Assembly: GCA_964472785.1 (NCBI GenBank)
Contig: CAYYMH010000075.1
Span: 1 to 17,396 of the forward strand
Reading direction: 5' to 3'
DNA: 17,396 nt
Source of the DNA: CAYYMH01 sp964472785
GTDB lineage: Bacteria > Zhuqueibacterota > Zhuqueibacteria > Thermofontimicrobiales > Thermofontimicrobiaceae
Shown: positions 6,762 through 16,900 of the stretch, one piece after another
How the letters are laid out: each line of letters opens with the position of its first letter
Numbering within the stretch: position 1 is the first letter of the stretch
Notes under the pieces: generated by a model
Database searches by the model: none
What the model was told of the DNA's origin: nothing
Seen by the model: only the letters and a program-made list of their open reading frames with translations
Translations under genes and position numbers: made by a program

Positions 6762-7301
6762 ATGAATCATAAAGTTTACAATGACGCAATCGCAAAACTC
6801 CGATCCCCTGAACGCGTCGAACTACTCGAAGTAGATCGTGTCGTTGATATCTGTTTATCCGGTAATTCGATTGAATCCCTGCTGGACATCGGGACTGGTT
6901 CCGGACTCTTTGCTGAAGCGTTTATCAAAAAAAAAATCGACGTGACCGGTATCGATCTGAATTTCGATATGCTATTGGCAACTAAACATTTTGCTCCCAA
7001 GATAAAATTGGTTAGAGCAATTCTTGAGATTCTCCCTTTTGCTGATGCTAAGTTCGATGTTTCATTTTTAGGACATGTGCTCCACGAGTCCGAAGATCAA
7101 CTGGCTGCCCTGAAAGAAGTCAAGCGGATAACCAAAAAGGATGTATTTATATTCGAATGGCCTTACACCGAATCAACCAAGGGACCACCCCTAAATCACC
7201 GCATATCACCGTCTGAAATTATTAATTTAGCTGAACAAGCAGAATTTACTTATTTTGAAGAATACAAGCTCGATTACATGGTGTTGTTCAAATTTAATTG
7301 A
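6762..7301 (+). CDS. Small class I SAM-dependent methyltransferase of the RiPP cassette
   Basis: 180 aa from the ATG at 6762, 34 bases after the maturase stop. An upstream in-frame GTG at 6651 would overlap the SPASM-coding end and adds 37 residues unlike any methyltransferase start, so it is not used. No good Shine-Dalgarno is seen, and translation may be coupled to the maturase. Motif I is DIGTGSG (42-48), the acidic SAM ribose-binding residue is D65 (GIDL), and later motifs include LPFADAKFDVSFLGHVLHE (about 90-108), as in Methyltransf_11 proteins. The C-terminal part is short. The substrate is not evident: the modified peptide, perhaps a cysteine sulfur, a carboxylate or the peptide end, is the natural guess from position. 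A run of ten A (6927-6936) lies within the gene just after motif I. Confidence 0.82.
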   Translation: MNHKVYNDAIAKLRSPERVELLEVDRVVDICLSGNSIESLLDIGTGSGLFAEAFIKKKIDVTGIDLNFDMLLATKHFAPKIKLVRAILEILPFADAKFDVSFLGHVLHESEDQLAALKEVKRITKKDVFIFEWPYTESTKGPPLNHRISPSEIINLAEQAEFTYFEEYKLDYMVLFKFN

Positions 7302-7306
7302 GCAAG

Positions 7307-7334
7307 TGAAAAAGTCACGCTTTTTCAATTTTTT
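7307..7334 (+). terminator. Rho-independent terminator after the RiPP cassette
   Basis: TGAAAAAG (7307-7314) and CTTTTTCA (7320-7327) form an 8-bp stem around the 5-base loop TCACG, followed by a run of six T (7329-7334). It begins 6 bases after the methyltransferase stop. The stem is AT-rich, so it may be leaky. Confidence 0.7.
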
Positions 7335-7610
7335 GATTAAAATTACCCTTTCGATTTCAAAACAAATTATTTATTAATCGACATTTTATTTAACCTGAAC
7401 GATAAGTCTGCTTTTTCGAAGGAAATTAATTGGAACAATTGTTACCTTCATACGTGAATTGATTCTGAATAACATGAAAAGGCGAAAGTTATATCATTGC
7501 CCACGAAACACGCTAAAAACACAAAATTTAAATTCCGTCAACAATTTGTTTCTTTGTTTACTTACGCATTTTCTGTGGGTTGAAATTTAATAATTTTGGA
7601 GTTCTGATTT
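7335..7610 (+). other. Intergenic region upstream of the fumarase gene
   Basis: AT-rich and non-coding in all frames as far as can be judged. It holds a 10-base palindrome AACAATTGTT at 7434-7443, with little extension on either side, and the fumarase ribosome site GGAG at 7598-7601. No promoter with good boxes and spacing was found, although a promoter is expected here because a terminator precedes it. Confidence 0.5.
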
Positions 7611-9011
7611 ATGAAAAATTATCGCATCGAAACAGATTCGATTGGCGACATAAAAGTGCCGAAAAAGGCATATTACGGCGCTCAAACCCAGCGGGCAAAA
7701 GAGAATTTTCCCATCAGCGGGATTAGAGTATCGCGTGACTTTATCCGCGCCATTGGCATTATCAAAAGATCCTCTGCCGAAGCGAATTTGAAATTGTGTT
7801 TATTGGATGATCATATCGGCAAGGCAATTATTCGCGCCGCCAACGAAGTGATCGAAGGGAAATTCGATCAGGATTTTGTGGTAGATGTTTATCAAACCGG
7901 CTCCGGTACGTCAACTAACATGAACGCCAATGAAGTCATCGCCAACCGGGCGATCGAGATTCTGGGCGGCGAAATCGGTAGCAAAAAACCGGTTCACCCC
8001 AACGATCACGTCAATTTGGGTCAATCCAGTAATGATGTTATTCCCACATCAATCCATATTGCAGCTCTCGAAAGCGTCGAGAAGAAGCTGCTACCGGCAC
8101 TGGATAAGTTATTTCAATCCTTATCAGAAAAATCAGCCGAATTTGATTCAATCGTGAAGATCGCTCGGACTCATTTGCAGGACGCGGTACCCATTCGGTT
8201 GGGACAGGAGTTCAGCGGCTATGCTTCCCAAATTGAGCACGGGATTTCCCGGATTAAAAATGTGCTGCCTCACCTTCGCGAATTGCCGTTGGGCGGAACC
8301 GCCGTGGGAACCGGTCTCAATGCGCACGAAAAATTTCTTTGTCTGGCGATTTCAAAAATTTGTTATTATACAGGATTGAAATTTGTCCCGGCGAAAAACC
8401 GGTTTGAAGCCATGGCAGCAAAAGATGCCATTGTCGAATTGAGCGGACAACTCAAAACACTGGCTGTAAGTCTAATGAAAATTTCCAATGATCTGCGCTG
8501 GATGAGTTCCGGTCCGCGATGCGGCATCGGTGAAATCCAACTGCCTCCGCTCCAGCCGGGAAGCTCAATCATGCCGGGAAAGATCAATCCGGTCATCCCG
8601 GAAGCTGTGATGATGGTCTGCGCGACTGTGATTGGAAACGACACTGCTATTGTTACCGGGGGTCAGCACGGGAATTTTGAGCTGAATGTGATGATGCCGG
8701 TTATTGCCAGACATATATTAGAATCAATTAATTTATTAGCCAATGTAGCCCGTACTTTTTCCGAACGTTGTATTGATGGCATTCAGGCAAACAAAGAACG
8801 CATTGAATCCTATCTTGAGAATAGTTTGGCGATGGTCACAGCTTTGGCGCCAATTATCGGCTATGATAAAGCCGCACAAATTGCCAAGCAAGCCTATGAA
8901 ACAGGGGAAACCATCCGCGAGATTGCCGTCGAACAAAAAATCCTTCCGGAAAAAGAACTGAATAAAATTTTAAACCCGTTTCGGCAAACAGAGCCGGGAA
9001 TACCGGAGTAA
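7611..9011 (+). CDS. fumC: Class II fumarate hydratase (fumarase C)
   Basis: 466 aa, the normal length for the family. It catalyses the reversible hydration of fumarate to L-malate in the TCA cycle, as a cytoplasmic homotetramer without an iron-sulfur cluster. Motifs run in order: YYGAQTQRA, YQTGSGTSTNMNANEVIANRA, HPNDHVNLGQSSND, ARTHLQDAVP with H188, GTGLNAHEKF, and the superfamily signature GSSIMPGKINP with the catalytic serine S318. H188 and S318 fall at the same numbers as in the E. coli enzyme. The THLQDA and HPNDHVN contexts favour fumarase over aspartase, but the two are close and the LQDAVP form is shared with some aspartases, so substrate carries slight doubt. The ATG at 7611 follows GGAG (7598-7601) with a 9-base spacer. 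The gene stands alone between two terminators. Confidence 0.92.
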   Translation: MKNYRIETDSIGDIKVPKKAYYGAQTQRAKENFPISGIRVSRDFIRAIGIIKRSSAEANLKLCLLDDHIGKAIIRAANEVIEGKFDQDFVVDVYQTGSGTSTNMNANEVIANRAIEILGGEIGSKKPVHPNDHVNLGQSSNDVIPTSIHIAALESVEKKLLPALDKLFQSLSEKSAEFDSIVKIARTHLQDAVPIRLGQEFSGYASQIEHGISRIKNVLPHLRELPLGGTAVGTGLNAHEKFLCLAISKICYYTGLKFVPAKNRFEAMAAKDAIVELSGQLKTLAVSLMKISNDLRWMSSGPRCGIGEIQLPPLQPGSSIMPGKINPVIPEAVMMVCATVIGNDTAIVTGGQHGNFELNVMMPVIARHILESINLLANVARTFSERCIDGIQANKERIESYLENSLAMVTALAPIIGYDKAAQIAKQAYETGETIREIAVEQKILPEKELNKILNPFRQTEPGIPE

Positions 9012-9025
9012 ATTCTTTCCTTCAG

Positions 9026-9071
9026 AAAAAAAGCCGTTATCCTCTAAAATAAAGATAACGGCTTCTTTATT
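9026..9071. terminator. Bidirectional terminator between convergent genes
   Basis: AAGCCGTTATC (9031-9041) and GATAACGGCTT (9054-9064) form a perfect 11-bp stem around a 12-base loop. On the plus strand the stem is followed by CTTTATTT. On the minus strand it is followed by seven T (complement of A at 9026-9032). It therefore serves fumC reading rightward and the CsgG-domain gene reading leftward. Confidence 0.9.
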
Positions 9072-9100
9072 TAAATATGAATTGCTGCAAAACTAAACAA

Positions 9101-9802
9101 TCAATTCTGCTTTTCAGTTTGCATTCTCAAAAGTAAATCTTTGAGCCGTTTTCTGACTGGCTCAAAGTTATTGTCCATTTTAAATGCTTTGATATAAAAC
9201 TCTTTAGCTCTTTGCAGATCACCCGCCTCCTCATACTCCAGCGCTTGAGAAAATAAAGCAATTACCTCTGTGGATGCATCACCTTCAAAGAGAATTTTTT
9301 CTTCATTTTTTGTAATTGAGATATTTAAATTTTTTATAATCTTTTTATTCAGTTCCTGAATAATGTCAAACATTTTGGAAAGTTTATCAGTAACCTGTTC
9401 TGCTTTGACCGTAAGTCCCGTTTCTACTTCAACAATCCGGGTATCAACTCTGATCTTTTTATCCATGATAAAAAAGCTACCAAATACCAAATATTTTGCT
9501 CCGAGAAGTTTACCCACTTGCACCCCAGTCTCTTCAGAAACAACACCACTTTGTGCTAATTGCATTTCCTGAATCAACTGATTGATCTTTTGCCTTTCAA
9601 CGACTTTTAAAGAACTCACATTGCTCAATTCAGTAATCATTATTTCAGCAAAGCCAGAGCATAGAGAATTATAATTATCTTTTTCCATTAAGCTATTATT
9701 GGAAAAATCCAAAATAGCGATTGTACTTTCAACTCCAAAAGAATTTGAGCAAAAGAAAACAATTAGAATTAAGATAAGCTTGAAAATCATTTTCCGAATC
9801 AT
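9101..9802 (-). CDS. CsgG-domain lipoprotein-like protein with TPR-like tail
   Basis: 233 aa from the ATG at 9802. A TTG five codons upstream directly abuts the previous stop and is less likely. An N-terminal signal peptide is visible (MIRKMIFK, then LILILIVFFCSNSFG); its C-S-N cysteine is not in a clean lipobox. Residues about 23-165 match the CsgG/FlgO-like fold: TIAILDFSNNS, LSNVSSLKVVERQKINQLIQEM, then LGAKYLVFGSFF and IRVDTRIVEVETGLTV. The tail (about 178-225; EVIALFSQALEYEEAGDLQRAKEFYIKAF) forms one to two TPR-like helical hairpins. CsgG proteins form outer-membrane export channels for curli, but many standalone CsgG-domain proteins in FCB bacteria have unknown periplasmic or envelope roles. 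No curlin subunit or CsgE/F is encoded nearby. Third gene of the leftward operon. Confidence 0.8.
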   Translation of the reverse strand: MIRKMIFKLILILIVFFCSNSFGVESTIAILDFSNNSLMEKDNYNSLCSGFAEIMITELSNVSSLKVVERQKINQLIQEMQLAQSGVVSEETGVQVGKLLGAKYLVFGSFFIMDKKIRVDTRIVEVETGLTVKAEQVTDKLSKMFDIIQELNKKIIKNLNISITKNEEKILFEGDASTEVIALFSQALEYEEAGDLQRAKEFYIKAFKMDNNFEPVRKRLKDLLLRMQTEKQN

Positions 9803-9807
9803 TTTTT

Positions 9808-9814
9808 CCCTTTT
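9808..9814 (-). promoter_or_regulatory. Ribosome binding site fixing the CsgG-domain gene start
   Basis: On the minus strand AAAAGGG is followed by AAAAA and the ATG at 9802. This spacing supports the ATG over the TTG at 9817, which would lie in front of this site with nothing but the previous stop codon upstream. Confidence 0.7.
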
Positions 9815-9817
9815 CAA

Positions 9818-10912
9818 TTAGAACCCCCATTTCATGCCAATTTGAAATTCAAAGCCATATAAATTTTGGTTGAGTCCGCCAAATTCACCATCACCGAAAA
9901 AGAATTTAAAACCCGAAAATAGATTCAGATTTTGGAGTAATTGAAATTCGCCCAAAGCTCCTAATCCAAAAATGTCAACCCAACCACGCATATATTCATT
10001 TTCAACATAAGACCGTACTTCCCCGAGGGCAGACAATGAAATTTGTTCGTTCACAGGAATTTTCAGCCCAAAATCAAGGTCTCGAAGTGTGATGTTGGAA
10101 TTTTTTGGTTCAACTGCTAATTCCTGGTCAAGATCGTTGTATATTTCATTTTTTGCTTTGGATTGGTACAGCACATTCGCCCACAGTAATCCAAAGTTAA
10201 GTTGATAATGTAAACCTAATCTAGTGAGAAATCTGGGACCTGATTTAAATCTTTCTAAATCGCCAAGTTTGTCAGAGGTATAATAGCTATAAACAAAGTC
10301 TAATTTCACTCGCATCGCTTCAGAGGCAAAATAATCACCTCCCAGGTTCACTCCGAATTGGTCACCAGGATTATATTCCGAGTGATCTTTACTAAACTTG
10401 TATTTATTCCTCATCACATAATTTAGTCCTGCACCCAGCGATAATTGATCATTCACCGGATACGCGTACATCACTCCGCTAGTCAAAGTTAATCCCTGTC
10501 CAAAAACAGGCACTTGAAATTTGAATGACTGTTGGCTGATCAGCCTTGCCACTGTTAATTGAGACTGATCTAATTCGGTCACTCCGGTGGGCAAGCCAAT
10601 TCCCACACTTGCCATGGTTCGCTGGTCAGGGAACATGTAAGATGCTTTAATCCAGGTATCAGACGGACCGGCAAGATTATAATCCCCAAATTGAGATAAT
10701 GCCGGGAAGTGATTGATTTGCAGAGACATATTGTCCATCACCGGATAATAAACTTCAATAGGAAACGCTGCCTCAAATATCGGATCATCCACCTCATGAA
10801 TTTTCCATTGCTGAAAAACCAGACTGGTTCGAATATGTCCTCCATTATTTTGACCGAACAAATAAGTTGATATCATCAAAATAATGAGTATGAAAGAGCA
10901 TAGTTTTCGCAT
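9818..10912 (-). CDS. Outer-membrane beta-barrel candidate, function unknown
   Basis: 364 aa from the ATG at 10912. The N-terminus is a signal peptide (MRKLCSFILIILMISTYLFG, with a QNNGG continuation). The rest alternates short amphipathic beta-strand-like segments rich in aromatic residues with polar turns (for example SLGAGLNYVMRNKYKF, VKLDFVYSYYTS, LTRLGLHYQLNFG), and the chain ends in Phe (IGMKWGF), the usual C-terminal signal for BAM insertion. By length it could form a barrel of about 14 strands; this count is an estimate. No substrate-specific motif is recognised. It lies 16 bases after the giant surface protein gene and directly before the CsgG-domain gene, so it may anchor, export or assemble that surface protein. 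Confidence 0.72.
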   Translation of the reverse strand: MRKLCSFILIILMISTYLFGQNNGGHIRTSLVFQQWKIHEVDDPIFEAAFPIEVYYPVMDNMSLQINHFPALSQFGDYNLAGPSDTWIKASYMFPDQRTMASVGIGLPTGVTELDQSQLTVARLISQQSFKFQVPVFGQGLTLTSGVMYAYPVNDQLSLGAGLNYVMRNKYKFSKDHSEYNPGDQFGVNLGGDYFASEAMRVKLDFVYSYYTSDKLGDLERFKSGPRFLTRLGLHYQLNFGLLWANVLYQSKAKNEIYNDLDQELAVEPKNSNITLRDLDFGLKIPVNEQISLSALGEVRSYVENEYMRGWVDIFGLGALGEFQLLQNLNLFSGFKFFFGDGEFGGLNQNLYGFEFQIGMKWGF

Positions 10913-10916
10913 ATCA

Positions 10917-10922
10917 CTCTCC
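10917..10922 (-). promoter_or_regulatory. Ribosome binding site deciding the barrel-protein start
   Basis: On the minus strand GGAGAG precedes the ATG at 10912 with a 4-base gap. The alternative TTG at 10924 overlaps this site and has none of its own, so the ATG is preferred. The ATG also puts the signal peptide's lysine right at the N-terminus. Confidence 0.8.
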
Positions 10923-10928
10923 AAAAAG

Positions 10929-13900
10929 TTATTTGATTAAAAGTGCTTTTTTTACTGCTGTTTTATTTTGTCCGGTAATTCGAACAAAATAGATGCCCGT
11001 TGAAAGTAGATGACCGTGATCATTCGTCCCATCCCAGATCATTTTGTGCATGCCGCCACGTAATTCACCATCAACAAGCGTTTTGACTTTTTGACCAAGG
11101 ATATTGTAAATATTTACCTCGGCTCTCATACGCTTCGGCAGGCTGAATTGTACTGTTGTCGAAGCGTTGAACGGATTGGGATAATTCTGATGTAATTTAA
11201 ATTCCATCGGAACTAAGGGAATGTCATCTGAATTGTTTTGAATAAACTCCTCTGTCCCAATTACCAATTTATAGGGTTTAATAGTACGCTCACCAGCTTT
11301 CGCCTGAATTTTTATTTCATTATTTTTCTTTAAATCATAAGCAATGTCCTGTGACAAGTCGAACAGGTACAACTCCCAATCTTCAGGCAATTCAATGATC
11401 GATTTGAACATTGCTGTGATAACTTTCTGTGGATTTTCAATTAAATAGTCAATCATCACTTTCCAGGAATAGCCATCCTTACCCGATTTTCGAATATCTG
11501 CTGTATAAGCCCTCTTACGCTCTTCTTTAAGGCTCCATAAAGAGACATATTCACCGATTTGGGGTACCTCCATGGCATCATATTTATCAAAACCATTATT
11601 TGCATTTTTAGCAGCTCCGAACAGATTAAAATTATCAGCATATTTGCCGCATCGAACAGATGATGAAATTAAAAGCTCCAAATCCTGATACTTTGTTAAA
11701 TATTTCTCAATTGGAGATAGCGCTTTTTTCAATGGACCATATTCGCTTTCGCTTTGCGCGGGAAAAACCAAAAACTGTTTTATCGCTGTCGTATCTTCAT
11801 TCCAAACAAAGTAACCCATCCAGGGTTCAATGATTTCAGTTAAATAACTATAGAAAGCGGTGTCCTCTTCGGAATTGTAGAAGATCGGTTCGGAAACCAA
11901 ATCTTCATCGGATTTAACCACTTCTGACCAGTAAACAGGATACGGAAACGGATTCGCGATCATGTTCCACCCATCATTCAATTCCAAAATAAAATCCTCA
12001 TTTTCTGGTGTTATTCCACTTCCGGCGTCAAACGATATATCGCGATTTGTAATCAGCCAAAAAGCCTTACCGCGCTCAAATCCTTTATCATTATCCCAGA
12101 AAGGCTCCTGATACTCGATGTAAAAATCCGAAGTATCCGTTTCCAACCAATCGAATACACGCCATTTATACTTATTATACGAGCCGAATTCATCACCCAG
12201 AACCGCGTCTATCGAATTATTTTGCAATTCATAAGGCACTGAAATCATGCGATAACTTCTTTCTGTCAGCGCAAGATTTGACTGTTCTTGATTTGAATAT
12301 ACTCTAACAAATTCATAACCAAACTCTCCGGGACCAAAAACCGGATAATGTACGGTTCCGTAATTTGTTTCCGCCGTGAGTGAGAAATTTAAACCCCGAA
12401 TATCGATAGCCTCACTGGGCAACGTAATGATGAGCGGTGAATTGTAAATTGAATCAGATTGTCCAATAGCCATCGTAACTGCAGAATTCGAACCGCCGGC
12501 AGAATACTTAAATTCTCCAGAAATGATTTCAAACGGAGTCGGAAAAATGTCAAATTCAAACTGGATATCTTCCTCGCCTTTAATTAGCGAATCTGGTTTG
12601 AAAAATGATAACTCGGCGACTTCATCAGGAGGCGGCGCCTGGCCTGTCACTGTATTTTTTATTTTTAATTCATCAATAGCACCCGCGAATCCAAACCCAT
12701 CCGGTGCCATTTGATTGGCAGAGAGATAGCACTTATTGATGCTGCCGGTTGGATAAACACCTGGAAAATCATACTCTTTTGTTCCGACCAACTCGTTGTT
12801 TACGTAAACGTAAATGTAACTTAAACCAGTGACAGGGTTCATATCATACTGCACGGACATTTTGTACCAAACACTGTCTTCTACCGTAAAATCCTCAATA
12901 ATGAATTGATTTTCATTTGTGTCCGAATAATAATAAACACCGAGTTTTTTAACTTCGTTAATAAATAGACCTCGACCATATTTACCATTCCCGAAATTGG
13001 ACACAAGGTTTTGAACTCCTGTTTGTGTACCATAACTGTTCGCCCAAATTTCAATCGATAACGGCAGACTGTTCAAATTAGCACCTAATTCGGTGTAGGA
13101 GTTCTCACCGCCAGTAAAGCGCATTGCCTGGCCTTTAACACCATTTATCCAACTGACATTGTGCAAAATAGCGCGATGACCGTACGGAGAATTGTCATAG
13201 AGCGTATCACTGCCATTTGGTTCAAAATCCCAATTTGCTGTGACTGAATCAATTCCGATATAAGCATAGTCTTTATCAAACCACAATCTTCCCTGTAAAT
13301 TGTCCCAGGGTACATTTGATCCGGGTTGATAATAGTACCACCAGAGTGCCTCAGGTTGATTCCAATTCTGATCGCCTCGTTTGATTTTTGTTTCTCCGTT
13401 TACAAATAACTCACAATCAAAACCACCAACAGGATCGTTATTGTTAGTTCGGACGTAAGCAGCAATTCTGTTTCTCCCTATATTCAGATAATTATAAATA
13501 TCAAAATTTTCAACGTTCCAGTAAAGCAACTCCGTAGAGGATGATTCCAGCACAAACGTATTGTTAATGACAAGCGTAATGTTATTTTTAAATGAAATAT
13601 TAATAATTGTAGAATCAGGTCCCGGATATTCGTACAAATAAATATCTTTAATAAACCAGGCTCTGTCCTCTTCATTGGTCAATACATTGGGCGTGTGATC
13701 CATTTCACCATACGCATCCCCGAATGGTGCCGACGCGTCAGCATACCAGTTCAAATTGCCCAATAGATTTTGGCCGACATTCTCTTCGGAAAATCCATAG
13801 CCATACATCCAGCCGTTAAGTTGCTCATTGTATAAATCATTCGTATAAAGCGCCAACGAACCGCTCTGATAACCGGTTGTTGTCGGATGGTAAGTGACTT

Positions 13901-16900
13901 GAATTGCTGCACTCCCCTCAGGTGGAATTTGCAAATTTTGGAAAGACACGCTGTAATTTGGATTATTAATAAAATAATCCGTTACATTGAGATTTGATTG
14001 ACTTGATGAATTGGAAATCCAGAATGCCTGCTGTTTGCGCGCGCCTAAAATTGTATTACCGAAATAGATTTGGGAGGGATAAATAGAAGCGTTCGGTCCC
14101 CTGTATTCTTCAGCATTTGCGTTTAAATATACTGACACTTCCGGATTCTCCGGATCATTACTCACTATGGTTATGGTGTCGGAAAATGTCCCGGTTTCAA
14201 CTGGTGTAAACGTTACACTCAAATATTTAGTCTCGTTTGGATTTAATGTAAACCACAGGTGTGAAAGATGAAATTGCGCTTTTGTCACGCTAATCTGACT
14301 CACCGTAAGCCTTTGCTCGCCAATATTTTGAATGTAAAACGATCTCGCAGCAGATCGACCGATGGGGACTGTTCCAAAATCTAACTCCCTCGTTGACAAT
14401 TCAATTTGCTGCGGATAAGGTGCCCGTCCCTTACCGGTTAGTTTCACATCCAGTGTATCTTGTTCAACGTCATTGTGCACAATTCGTAGCAGACTTTCAA
14501 AATCAGCTACTGCATCGGGAGTAAAATAAACATAAACATTTTGTGAAGATAGTCCCTCGATATATAAGTTGGGGTTTGTAACAGAAAATACAGAATCAGG
14601 ATTCTGTTCAGTTAGCACTTTTATTAATAACGGTTTTTCACCACGATTCGATATCGTCAATGCCAGTGGTTTTGTGTTATTTTTCGCCACAGTTCCAAAC
14701 TCTAAATTATCAGCAGAAATCATGATGTGGGCTCTGGTCGAATCTCTGCCAGTTCCAGATACAGTCACATCTAATGTATCAACCACCGGATCATCACTCA
14801 CAAAAGTTATAGTGCCGTTAAATTGTCCAATTGAGTCTGGCGTAAAGGTAACCAAAACCTGCCTTGATTGCTCTCTGCTGAGCGTAAAACCGTCATCGTG
14901 CGCATAAAAATTATCATCTCTTGAAAATATGTTTGAAATCGTTAGTGGGCTGGTATTACTCATATTTGTCACTAACAGCGATTTTGTCGAGCTTGAATTC
15001 ACGAGTACATCTTCATAATTGAGTTTTGATGGAAAGACAGAAATTCGCTGATAATTTTTTTCACCCGATCCGCTCAAACCGATTTGCACCAGCTCACTAT
15101 CCGGATCATTGGTATAAATCTGCAGAACAGCCTGGTAATTGACCGTGTCATCCGGCGCAAATGAGACCATCAATGTATGCGATTCCTGCTTTTCAATTTC
15201 GATAAAGTCTTCTTCTACAAAGAAATGGGTGTCTGATGCGGTAATGTCAAAAAGCTCCAGAGTTCGGTCGCCGAAATTTTGGAAAATGATTCCCCGGCGT
15301 AATGTATCCCCGACAAAAACAGGACCGAAGTTGATTTGCGTCTGTCCGTAAATGATCTTTGGATCGGTTAGCAACAGACCGATACCAGCAACTTTGACAA
15401 ATGTCTCCGGATTATTAGCATCATTGCTGATGAGTGTTATTACTCCGTCTGTAAATCCTTCCTCTGTCGGAGAAAACGTTATTTGCAAAATTTCCGTTTC
15501 GCTGGCGCCGACATTAAACTGCTCCCGATTTGCAGTAAATTGAGCATTGTTCGAAGACACACTGGACACGGTCAAAGTCGCCTCTCCCAAATTTGTCACC
15601 TCGATTGACAGTGTCCTTTGTTCATCAATCGTCACTTCACCAAAATATAGTGAATCCGTACCAACAGAAATTTGGGGTTGATCAGGTTCCCTGCCTTCTC
15701 CGACCAAAGGCACGATATAACTGGAGCTGTCGGGATCATTACTATTTATAGTCAAAGAACCTTCAATAAAACCTGTCTCAACAGGCGTAAAGGTAATACC
15801 GATAAACTTACCACTCTGTGGGGTGACGGTAAAGGTCGTATCGCTAACTGTAAATTGTGGATTGGAAGATGTAATAGAACTTACCACCAATGGCTCATAT
15901 TCATCGCCATTATTTACATAAGTATATTTGGTTTGAGAACTTCCAATCACATTTGTATCGAATATAATGGAGCCTGGTACGACTGTTATCTTTGGTGTAG
16001 AAGGGTTGTATCCCTTTCCGCTTACAACAACTTCAACTGCATAATTTGAGGGATCATTACTATAAACAAGTACAGTACTATTCACCTGATTGGTGTCGGT
16101 TGGTGAAAAATAAATCACGACATTTTGTGATTCATTCGGTAGAAGCTCCAAACTGGTTTGTGAGACTGTAAAATGCGCATCATTTGATTCAATATTGCTG
16201 ACAGTTAATATATCGCTTCCGTTATTTTGAATGGTAATCAATCTTTGTTTTTGATAATTTTCTTGAATTTTTGTGGTATCGAAATTGATCGATGTTGGTT
16301 TTACTGATATTTCAGGATAAGCGGGAGTTACCTCCTGAAATTTAATTTTAGTTAAATTCTGGTCATCATTGACGGCATACAATTTTAGCGATTTATAGTT
16401 GTTGTTATAAGTAATTGCATTTTTAACAAACTGTGAGGTGCTGTCAAATAGCGTTGACCAGATTTCCAATGTGTCGCCGTCCTGGGTGTCGAAGTATGCG
16501 ACTTCATACTTTTTGTTTAATATTTCACTATCATTAAAACGGACCACTTCCAGTTGATTGTCTTGATTTCTGGTAAAAGCACAATCACCTGTATCATAGA
16601 TTGTCTTTATCCTTGTACCATCTAATTGGTAAAGATGAAGCTGTTGATTAACAATTGGCAGATTTTTTTCGAGAATCCACATCCGATGATTAATTGGATC
16701 AGCATAAATTTGTCGCTCTGAGCTCATAGCAACTTCGTTGTCCGTAATTACATTAGCATCAATAATGTTGTCCAAATTATTTTTAAACACACTGAAACGT
16801 GTGGAGTAATCAGAACCATTAGTCGCTTGCCACAGCACCCAAACATGATTACTATCATCGACGGCAATATCTGTATTTAGAATACCGGTACGTCCGGATA

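Noticed and set aside
7434..7443. Palindrome AACAATTGTT upstream of fumC as an operator
   Set aside because: Ten AT-rich bases with no useful extension can arise by chance. It is 168 bases before the start codon with no promoter found near it.
9101..9802. Curli export system call for the CsgG-domain gene
   Set aside because: No curlin repeat protein, CsgE, CsgF or CsgD-like gene is present in the window. The domain alone does not justify naming it csgG.
14569..16049. Plus-strand frames of 60-125 codons opposite the giant protein
   Set aside because: All are antisense to the ASH repeats, with low-complexity Ser/Val/Thr composition expected from reading such repeats backwards.
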